A DNA stretch of 64,000 nucleotides from Candidatus Marinamargulisbacteria bacterium (GTDB lineage Bacteria; Margulisbacteria; Marinamargulisbacteria; UBA817): NCBI GenBank assembly GCA_023262965.1, contig JALQXX010000001.1, positions 28,497 to 92,496 on the forward strand. Direction: 5' to 3'. The stretch's first letter is position 1. Every line of letters starts with the position of its first letter. Positions 46,258 through 53,345 of this stretch are shown piece after piece. The translations under genes and the position numbers were made by a program. Below the pieces are notes generated by a model, which made no database searches, was not told the DNA's origin, and was given only the letters and a program-made list of their open reading frames with translations.

Positions 46258-48210
46258 TTAGGCTATATAGCGATTCTGTTTACTTTCAATGGTATTTAAT
46301 AAGGACTGAAGAATGGTTTGATATAGCCGATCCCCATAAACCGCATCCTCCACCGTGTCATCGATGTTGGGATTATCATTGACTTCAATAATATATACGT
46401 CGTTATTCACCTCTTTTAAGTCAATACCATACAGTCCACGACCAATGGCTAAGGATGCCTGCACCGCTTTTTTGATGACCCGTGGAGGCACCGATTGAAT
46501 GGGCAGCGTTTCCCAGTTTCCCGAAGATGCGTGATCGTTTTCCCAGTGATAAATTTGCCAGTGACCTGACGCCATGTAATACTTGCAGGCAAATAGGGGT
46601 TGATTATTAATTATCCCAATTCGCCAATCATAAGGTGTTGGCAAAAATTCCTGCGCAATAACCAAATCACTTTTTTTGAACATGTCTTTTAAAATACGGT
46701 AATAGTCGTCGCTGGTGTTCGCCAAATACACCCCTTTCGAAAACGATGATTCGGGTAATTTTAAAACAATCGGGAAGGTGGAAATGTTCAGCGTCGTGTG
46801 ATCATACAATTTAGGGGATACAATCCAGGATTTGGGTAGGGATAGCCCGCGATTGGTGAGACGTTCATGCAGATAAATTTTATTGGAGCACATCAAGATG
46901 GACCACGGATCATCAATCACGACCAAGCCTTCGGTATACGCTTGACGGGAGATGTCATAGGTGTGATGGTTAAGGGCCGTTGTTTCACGAATAAACAGTG
47001 CATCAAACTCACAAATCCGCTTGCGATCTCTTTTGGTAATAAATTCAACATATAATCCCATTTTTTGACCAATATCTTTGAATTTTTGCAGCGCTACTTC
47101 ACAAGACGGTGGTGTGGGGTCATCGGGATTGACCAGTATCGCGACATCGTATTTGTAATTTTTTAATTTGATTCGGTTGTATCGTTTTTTGGCAATGTAT
47201 TTTTTAAGGCCGCTTTTGAATATATCGGGGTAGTTATTAAGAACGTAATTCAAACTGATATGTTTTAATTTGTAAATTGTCCAGTGCGTCTTTTTTTTGA
47301 ATTCAATACGAATAAAGGGCCATTCAAATAATCGAAATAGTTGCTTGGTTATTTTATTGAATTTTTTTTCGGTAGCTAAACCAAAAATCATCGTGATTTG
47401 GATATGCGAGCGGCTGTCTTTATCTAAAATGGTTTGAAACACAGGATCGATTTCATACAGAAGGGAATCGTGGACCCCCATGTTGGTATAATCGTTAATG
47501 GTTACAATAGAGGGCATAACGCGATGGCCGCGTGCGGATGCCAATAAGGATACGTAATACCCGACGCTGTGAATAGTATAGGTTCGACTTAAATTGATAA
47601 CGTGATAAAAGTTTGAGTGAATAAACACCTTGTTGGTAAAGTAGTCCTGACTGGAAAATAATTGTAACGAGGTGAGTCGGGATAATTGTTTTTGATGGGT
47701 ATCGGCAATAATAATCATACGGCCTTCCGGATTGGCGCGATGATTAATCCACTCCATTCGAACCGCGTGATAACCCGATTCATAATAATTGGGCAACGAT
47801 TCTACTGATGTAAATCCATAGGATGTGTACCAACGCAATAGACGGGCATTGGCAGCATCGGCTTCAAGCCGAATCCGTTCGTAATTCATATCGACGGCGT
47901 AAGTCATTACATGGCTGAGTAATGCATGACCTACCCCGTGATGTTGATGGTCTGGCAATACCCCAATGGAATATAACCGAATGGTTTTTTTGTATATAAA
48001 AAATATGGCGCTGCCACATAGTACGTTGGTATCGTTTTCCTGAATGTAGGCCACCAGTACGTGCTGATAGTGGCTGGATACACTATTGGAAATACTGGCC
48101 ATGGAACTTTGTAGGTACTCTTGAAAAGCGGTTTTCTCTAATTCACACAGAAACGAATAATCGTCGCTGGTGGCGTTTCGAATATAAATGGTTGGCTTTG
48201 ATTTTATCAT
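46258..48210 (-). CDS. GNAT acetyltransferase / RimK-like ATP-grasp fusion
   Basis: A 650-residue fusion. Residues 8-155 are a GNAT domain (LYSIGVLPDHQHHGVGHALLSHVM, the acetyl-CoA loop). Residues about 160-350 resemble the N-terminal domain found ahead of RimK-like ligases. Residues 365-640 are an ATP-grasp domain (PIVLKLPESSFSKGVYLA; VIAQEFLPTPYDWRIGIINNQP; GLYGIDLKEVNNDVYIIEVNDNPN with the metal ligands). RimK relatives add glutamate or other amino acids to a carboxylate, so this may acylate and ligate one substrate. That substrate is unknown. It overlaps cobA-hemD by four bases, inside the haem operon. Confidence 0.85.
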   Translation of the reverse strand: MIKSKPTIYIRNATSDDYSFLCELEKTAFQEYLQSSMASISNSVSSHYQHVLVAYIQENDTNVLCGSAIFFIYKKTIRLYSIGVLPDHQHHGVGHALLSHVMTYAVDMNYERIRLEADAANARLLRWYTSYGFTSVESLPNYYESGYHAVRMEWINHRANPEGRMIIIADTHQKQLSRLTSLQLFSSQDYFTNKVFIHSNFYHVINLSRTYTIHSVGYYVSLLASARGHRVMPSIVTINDYTNMGVHDSLLYEIDPVFQTILDKDSRSHIQITMIFGLATEKKFNKITKQLFRLFEWPFIRIEFKKKTHWTIYKLKHISLNYVLNNYPDIFKSGLKKYIAKKRYNRIKLKNYKYDVAILVNPDDPTPPSCEVALQKFKDIGQKMGLYVEFITKRDRKRICEFDALFIRETTALNHHTYDISRQAYTEGLVVIDDPWSILMCSNKIYLHERLTNRGLSLPKSWIVSPKLYDHTTLNISTFPIVLKLPESSFSKGVYLANTSDDYYRILKDMFKKSDLVIAQEFLPTPYDWRIGIINNQPLFACKYYMASGHWQIYHWENDHASSGNWETLPIQSVPPRVIKKAVQASLAIGRGLYGIDLKEVNNDVYIIEVNDNPNIDDTVEDAVYGDRLYQTILQSLLNTIESKQNRYIA

Positions 48211-49646
48211 AAATTCTCCAAAATTTTCTCAATAATAGATTCAATGCTAGGGTAGGTTGATTCGTGAATGTCTTGAGCCCCATACCCACACAATGCGCGG
48301 GTTGTTTGAGGACCGATACTCATAATCGTATGGGCAGAAAATGCGGGGTATACGGCGTGTAAGCGATGGACTGAGGCGGCATTCATTACAATAAACGTGT
48401 CCGCAGGATGAATCCATTCAAGGGCCATCGGAGGGATGCTGGGGACTGTGTTGGTGTATACGGTTACATAGGTGACACGATCGGAGTGGGTGGTTTCCAA
48501 CACGCGGTCCGATTCGCTGGAGCTGGGGACAAGCACGCGATCATGAGGGGAGATGGTATCTAAAAAGGCGGTGAAGCCTTCAGCGGAGGGATGGGTTGCA
48601 ATATGATCGGGGGTAATGCCGTAATCCTGCAGCGCGTTTTGGGTTTGGGTGCCAACCACGCCAATACGGGTGTGAGCCCATTGCCGAATATCCCCGTGGG
48701 TGTGCCGAATGGATTCAAAAAAGCCGCAAACCCCGTTTTGACTGGTGAATAGCAGATGGGAAAATGCCGATGGGGTGATGCTGGTTAATGCATCGGGGTG
48801 TGTGGTGATGGTATTTAAGGGAAGTTGCAGGGTTTCGGCCCCCAATGTGTGAAGGGCGTTGGCCAACTTGGATTGTTGATGGGCTGCCCGGGTCACCACA
48901 AATCGACGGTTGTGCAAGGGTAGTCGATGGCGCCAATCCATGCGATGACGGATGGTATCGCCCACAACCACCAGAGCAGGGGGTTGTACCTTATGCGTTC
49001 CTTGAATGGCTTGAATCGTTTGAAGGGTACCCGTTACCACGCGTTGATTGGCGGTTGTTCCCGATTCAATAATCGCAATCGGGGTGTCTTTTCCGCGTAA
49101 TGGGGTTAATGTGTCCACAATATAATCCAATTGATATAATCCCATCATAATGACCAGTGTATCCGCAGATGGCCATTCCGGAGCCGGTGTATCATGAGCA
49201 CGAGTAGCCGTCACAAAGGCCAGTGAATGCGCGGTATCCCGATGGGTGACGGGAATGCCTGCGTAGGTAGGGGCCGCAATTGCGGAACTGATGCCCGGTA
49301 TGATTTCAAATGGAACCTGGTGGGCGGTGAGCCAATCAATCTCTTCGGCGCATCGACCGAATATCATGGGGTCCCCGCCTTTTAAACGGACCACGCATTT
49401 GCCGGCCCGGGCATCGGCAACCAACCGCTGGTTGATGGCGGTTTGTGTTACCGAATGCCGCCCCTTTTTCTTGCCAACACATATTTTTTCAGCATGATCA
49501 TTGGCCATAATCAGATTGGGGTGCACCAAATAATCGTATAAAATAACATCGGCCAATTGAATGATACGGTGGGCCTTTTGGGTAATGAGCTCCGGATCAC
49601 CCGGGCCTGCACCCACCAAGTAGACAGCGGTTGGGGCAATGGTCAT
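48207..49646 (-). CDS. cobA-hemD: Uroporphyrinogen-III C-methyltransferase / uroporphyrinogen-III synthase fusion
   Basis: Residues 1-245 are the methyltransferase (VYLVGAGPGDPELITQKA, GDPMIFGRCAEEI, IIPGISSAIAAPTYAGIPVTHR), which makes precorrin-2 for sirohaem or corrinoids. Residues about 253-479 are HemD (RRFVVTRAAHQQSKLANAL; LLFTSQNGVCGFFES; FIVMNAASVHRL), which closes the ring of the HemC product. The fused form is known in several phyla. Overlaps of four bases with hemC and with the ATP-grasp gene show a tightly coupled operon. Confidence 0.93.
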   Translation of the reverse strand: MTIAPTAVYLVGAGPGDPELITQKAHRIIQLADVILYDYLVHPNLIMANDHAEKICVGKKKGRHSVTQTAINQRLVADARAGKCVVRLKGGDPMIFGRCAEEIDWLTAHQVPFEIIPGISSAIAAPTYAGIPVTHRDTAHSLAFVTATRAHDTPAPEWPSADTLVIMMGLYQLDYIVDTLTPLRGKDTPIAIIESGTTANQRVVTGTLQTIQAIQGTHKVQPPALVVVGDTIRHRMDWRHRLPLHNRRFVVTRAAHQQSKLANALHTLGAETLQLPLNTITTHPDALTSITPSAFSHLLFTSQNGVCGFFESIRHTHGDIRQWAHTRIGVVGTQTQNALQDYGITPDHIATHPSAEGFTAFLDTISPHDRVLVPSSSESDRVLETTHSDRVTYVTVYTNTVPSIPPMALEWIHPADTFIVMNAASVHRLHAVYPAFSAHTIMSIGPQTTRALCGYGAQDIHESTYPSIESIIEKILENL

Positions 49647-50491
49647 AGTGTTAATAATCCATGAATCACCTGCTCAGGCGAATCATACGTCATGTAGTGA
49701 CCATGATTCATGTGCTCTACAAACACCCGCCATTCACGCCTTGGCGTGTAGTAAACGCCTAATGGGCAATGGCAATTGAATGCAATACCTTCGAGGATGC
49801 GGTAATAGTCTGCCCCACGTTTTTGGGTGTCGTTATCCCCAATCGCAGCTAAACAATCCCCAATACGGGTATCATTTGCACGATGCTGGAGTGCAATTAT
49901 CCCTTGACCGGGTGCTGGAACAAAATCCATGGGATCCAACTCATGGGTGATTTGGTGATCCAGCCCCAAGCGTTGCAGTCCGGCTGTGGATAAAATAAGC
50001 CCGTCGTACCCCCGTTCTTTGGTAAGCGTAATACGGGTGTCACTATTACCACGAATGGGTTCGCAGGTAACCAAGGGGTACAGCATTCGACATAAGGCTT
50101 GCCGACGCATACTGCCCGTTGCCAAGCGGGTAGGCTCCGTTTTTAAACAGCGATTGGTGACCATAATCACGGCATCGGTGGCACGTTCCTGGGTGACATA
50201 CCGCCCATACACCAAATCCGATGACGGCCGCGCGGTAATGTCTTTAAACGAATGGACCCCAATATCAATCTGATGGGCGCTTAGGGCGACTTCAATTTCC
50301 TTAACAAATACATTTTTGCCACCAATTTCGGATAAAGGGTTGGGATTGCGGTCCCCGGATGTTTGAATGATATGGATTGTAACAAGGCTATGGGGATAGG
50401 CCTTCTGAAGCATTTTTTGAATATATCCCGCTTGCTTTTGGGCCAACGCTGATCCGCGTGTCCCTAAGCGTATTGGGATAGGGGCTGACAT
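49643..50491 (-). CDS. hemC: Porphobilinogen deaminase (hydroxymethylbilane synthase)
   Basis: HemC polymerises four porphobilinogens. Motifs are RLGTRGSALAQKQAGYIQKML, GGKNVFVKEIEVAL, GVHSFKDITARPSSDLVYG, ATGSMRRQALC, PIRGNSDTRITL and GQGIIALQHR. The cofactor-binding Cys is in the segment NCHCPLGVYY. From the ATG at 50491 the protein has 282 residues, somewhat short of the usual ~310, the loss falling in the C-terminal domain. It overlaps hemA by 28 bases. Confidence 0.93.
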   Translation of the reverse strand: MSAPIPIRLGTRGSALAQKQAGYIQKMLQKAYPHSLVTIHIIQTSGDRNPNPLSEIGGKNVFVKEIEVALSAHQIDIGVHSFKDITARPSSDLVYGRYVTQERATDAVIMVTNRCLKTEPTRLATGSMRRQALCRMLYPLVTCEPIRGNSDTRITLTKERGYDGLILSTAGLQRLGLDHQITHELDPMDFVPAPGQGIIALQHRANDTRIGDCLAAIGDNDTQKRGADYYRILEGIAFNCHCPLGVYYTPRREWRVFVEHMNHGHYMTYDSPEQVIHGLLTL

Positions 50492-51510
50492 AATTTTTTT
50501 TCGGACCGATAGTGATCCCAACGGTGTAATTCGGATATGGCGTTGTCAATAAAGCGCATAACCGGTTCGATATCGTTTTTTCGGGTTTGAATGGTTTGAT
50601 TGGATATGGCTTCTAATTCCGCTACCCCCACAAGTGTTACGGATGCCAACGTTCCGCAATCCGGGGATACATTTCGTGGAATCCCCAAATCAATGATGGT
50701 TAGGGCATGGTCAATGTGCCCAATGTCACAGCAACGAATAAAGGGCTCTTTTGATGAAATGGCAATGTAGAGCGTTCGAAATTGATGGAATTGGTGTCGC
50801 ACGGTTGCAAATGGGATCACCTGAATATGGGGTATTGTCTCCGCCAAGGTGTCCACACGACTCATGGTTCGATTGGCAATGGTCAGCTGACTATGCCCCA
50901 TAGCGCTTAATTTAACCAAGGCCCGTTGAATCATCATCCCCGATCCAATCAATAACATGGGCTCGTTTAAAAAGTTGGGATTGTGTTGCTTAATCGCTTC
51001 GATCCCAATCGAACTAATGGAATGTGCCCCAGCAGAGATTTGCGTCTTGGTACGGGCTTCTTTTCCAGTAGCAATAATGGACTGAAATACTTTGTTTAAA
51101 TGCGCGCGTGTGGCCCCAAATTCCATGCAAAATGCATGGCCTTGCTTAATTTGTGTTAAAATCTCACTTTCTCCGATCACCATGGATTTGAGGCCGCAGG
51201 CCAGCTCATGCAGATGGCGTAAGGCACTGTTGTGATGGTAAAGCGTCGTAATGGTCGACAAAATGGACGTCGCAATGCCCGTTAAGGCATGAATTTTTTG
51301 ATGAAGAATGCTAACGGCTTTTTGAGGATGGGGTGATGTAAAGACCCATTCCGTACGATTGCAGGTGGATATAATAACCATTTCGTCAAAAAATAATGTG
51401 CCCAGTAATGTGGATAAATAGTGTGTCATATCATCTTTATTGCACGATACTTTTTCAAGTAGAGCAATAGGTGCGGTTTTAAAATCAATGCTTAAAACAA
51501 CAATCATCAT
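50464..51510 (-). CDS. hemA: Glutamyl-tRNA reductase lacking the dimerisation domain
   Basis: HemA reduces glutamyl-tRNA to glutamate 1-semialdehyde, the first step of the C5 route. The catalytic Cys lies in IISTCNRTEW (near residue 49). Other blocks are HLHELACGLKSMVIGESEILTQIKQ and the NADPH domain IGSGMMIQRALVKLSAMG. The protein stops at 348 residues, just after the region equivalent to E. coli EFMAWL, so the C-terminal dimerisation domain of about 80-90 residues is absent. The stop overlaps hemC, which argues against a sequencing artefact. No clear ribosome binding site is seen. Confidence 0.92.
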   Translation of the reverse strand: MMIVVLSIDFKTAPIALLEKVSCNKDDMTHYLSTLLGTLFFDEMVIISTCNRTEWVFTSPHPQKAVSILHQKIHALTGIATSILSTITTLYHHNSALRHLHELACGLKSMVIGESEILTQIKQGHAFCMEFGATRAHLNKVFQSIIATGKEARTKTQISAGAHSISSIGIEAIKQHNPNFLNEPMLLIGSGMMIQRALVKLSAMGHSQLTIANRTMSRVDTLAETIPHIQVIPFATVRHQFHQFRTLYIAISSKEPFIRCCDIGHIDHALTIIDLGIPRNVSPDCGTLASVTLVGVAELEAISNQTIQTRKNDIEPVMRFIDNAISELHRWDHYRSEKKLCQPLSQYA

Positions 51511-51606
51511 AACACAACCAGTTTAGATATATTCTCAAAAATGTTCAATGATTTTTGGGGGGTATAATGCCGATAATTCGTTTTAGATTGGTAAAAATTG
51601 GCCGGT

Positions 51607-52521
51607 TTAGGTGGCGGACTGTATAGATGATACTTCTAAAATCAGTCGGTCCCCGGGACTGACACGCTGTTTGAACGCAATTTTTCTGGCAGCTATTGTG
51701 GTTACAATGCCTTGTGGCGATATGGATAAGACCATGCCTTTCATATCGCAGATTGGAATAAAGGTATCGGATACAATGCGCGCATCCATTTGCCACACGC
51801 CCGCGGATAGTTCAGAACGATGGTGTAAATCGGTGACGGTGTCTTCCAACATTTGCCACTGAGATACCCCCATCATCACGGGATTTCCGGGAAAATGGCC
51901 CCGGGTTAAGGGGTGTTGAAGGGAGTACGTTAGCCCGTACAACGCATAGCCCGATTGGTGGGTGTAGCGGGTATCAATAAAGGTCATGTGCGGATTTTTA
52001 TACGCAAACGGTGCAATCGCTACCGGATGGGCAAGCGCGTCGGGGTGCATGGGCGGCACCGGATCGGGACGGTTGGGTTCGGAGGGGGCTTCTTGGGTAT
52101 AAAAAGCCGTTAAATCCCCACGCGCCTGTGTGTCTCCGCAGGATAAGGTGAATGCGTGTTTGTAAAATCCGTTCCTGTGACTGCGTTTTTGGGTGGCTCC
52201 TTGAATGGGGGTGTCGGCCGTGCAGGGCCCGCCGGTTAATGTGAAATTACTGATGCCAGCAAAATAGGCAAAATAGCCCGGTTTGATGGCCCCGGAACTA
52301 CTAATGCAGGCTAAGGCCGCGATTTCGGTGGTTAAAGGCGTGGGGAGTTGGGGGGGGCTATGATTGTCCCAAAATAGGGTTCGTCCCAAGGTATCGTTGG
52401 GCGATATGTGTAGCGAAAAATCACTCGAATCGGGGGATGTAATTGTAACCGTGTCCAATAACATGTTTTGGTAACGATGGGGAATGCGGTCACAAATAGC
52501 GGTATAATCCAATACGGTCAT
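51607..52521 (-). CDS. Tandem hot-dog-fold protein (FabZ/FabA-like), function unknown
   Basis: The 304 residues look like two FabZ-type hot-dog domains in one chain. The first starts with IPHRYQNMLLDTVTIT (residues 13-28). The second has QHPLTRGHFPGNPVMMGVSQWQMLE (near residue 205), close to the active-site stretch HPxFxGHFPxxPxxPG of 3-hydroxyacyl-ACP dehydratases, and AARKIAFKQRVSPGDRLILEV at the end. The catalytic His is present in GHFPGNP. It could dehydrate or hydrolyse an acyl thioester. It overlaps the sigma gene by four bases, so it may belong to that regulon. Confidence 0.7.
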   Translation of the reverse strand: MTVLDYTAICDRIPHRYQNMLLDTVTITSPDSSDFSLHISPNDTLGRTLFWDNHSPPQLPTPLTTEIAALACISSSGAIKPGYFAYFAGISNFTLTGGPCTADTPIQGATQKRSHRNGFYKHAFTLSCGDTQARGDLTAFYTQEAPSEPNRPDPVPPMHPDALAHPVAIAPFAYKNPHMTFIDTRYTHQSGYALYGLTYSLQHPLTRGHFPGNPVMMGVSQWQMLEDTVTDLHHRSELSAGVWQMDARIVSDTFIPICDMKGMVLSISPQGIVTTIAARKIAFKQRVSPGDRLILEVSSIQSAT

Positions 52522-53273
52522 GTAGACATGGTAATTTTTTGACGCAGTTTTTTCAAGGCATCATTTAATAATCGGGATACGTGCATTTGGGATATGGCTA
52601 GCCGATTGGCAATTTCTTTTTGGGTCAGCCCTTCGTAAAAACGCAACTGAATTAATTTTTTTTCGCGTTCGGATAACACGGTCAACGCATTATTAATCAT
52701 CTCGCGCGTCAGCATATCATCATTTTTGTCGCCAGTGCCTAAATTATCCATCAGAGAAAATGTGTCGTTACTGGATTTGCTGGTTTGTATGGGTTTGTCT
52801 AAGGACACTACACGAAACGATTGCCCCGCCTCCATAGACTCCAAAACCGCCTCTTCGGTGAGGTCCAATCCCTTTGCAATTTCCGGAACGGTGGGCGCAC
52901 GATCCCACTCTGCGGTTTTTTCTTTAATATAGTGACGTATTTTGGAATACTGCTCTTGTAATTTTCGAGGCAATTTAACAATTAAGGCTTTATCGCGAAT
53001 GTAATGACGAATATCACCGATGATGGTGGAACTGGCATAGGTTGAAAAGGCAATATTGCGGGATATGTCGTAGGTTTCCAAGGCTTTTAGAAGACCCATG
53101 TTGCCGGTTTGAATCAAGTCGGGCACATCATCGGTATTGAAGGCTAATTTGCGAGCAATGAAGGTGACTAAGTTCTGATACGCAACTAAAATAGACTCTT
53201 TGAGTGACTCATTTTTTGTTTCGAGATACTGGCGAACCAGGGCTTCACGTTCATGGGTATTGGCTTGCGTCAT
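52518..53273 (-). CDS. RNA polymerase sigma factor, SigB/SigF/FliA type
   Basis: A 251-residue group 3 sigma factor. Region 2 reads DVPDLIQTGNMGLLKALETYD with FSTYASSTIIGDIRHYIRDK for -10 recognition and melting. Region 3 covers KLPRKLQEQYSKI and TVPEIAKGLDLTEEAV. Region 4 is LSEREKKLIQLRFYEGLTQKEIANRLAISQMHVSRL. It lacks region 1.1. SigB/SigF relatives are normally held by an anti-sigma kinase and released by a STAS protein such as the one at 43686. The gene has no ribosome binding site and a promoter placed for a leaderless mRNA. Confidence 0.92.
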   Translation of the reverse strand: MTQANTHEREALVRQYLETKNESLKESILVAYQNLVTFIARKLAFNTDDVPDLIQTGNMGLLKALETYDISRNIAFSTYASSTIIGDIRHYIRDKALIVKLPRKLQEQYSKIRHYIKEKTAEWDRAPTVPEIAKGLDLTEEAVLESMEAGQSFRVVSLDKPIQTSKSSNDTFSLMDNLGTGDKNDDMLTREMINNALTVLSEREKKLIQLRFYEGLTQKEIANRLAISQMHVSRLLNDALKKLRQKITMST

Positions 53274-53281
53274 CTGTGTTA

Positions 53282-53310
53282 ATAGTAAATATAACTGATG
53301 GACAAATCAA
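53282..53310 (-). promoter_or_regulatory. Promoter of the sigma factor gene (leaderless)
   Basis: On the minus strand TTGATT (53310-53305) and TACTAT (53287-53282) are spaced by exactly 17 bases. The -10 box ends eight bases before the ATG at 53273, so the mRNA would begin one or two bases before the start codon. Its -35 box is back-to-back with that of murE. Confidence 0.6.
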
Positions 53311-53311
53311 T

Positions 53312-53339
53312 TTGATTTTTAGGACGCGTGGTTTAAAAT
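53312..53339 (+). promoter_or_regulatory. Promoter of the mur cluster (leaderless)
   Basis: TTGATT (53312-53317) and TAAAAT (53334-53339) are spaced by 16 bases; six bases separate the -10 box from the murE ATG at 53346, so transcription should start at or next to the A of ATG. Together with the divergent -35 box it forms a palindrome AATCAA-T-TTGATT (53305-53317), which could also be a regulator site. Confidence 0.6.
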
Positions 53340-53345
53340 AAATAG

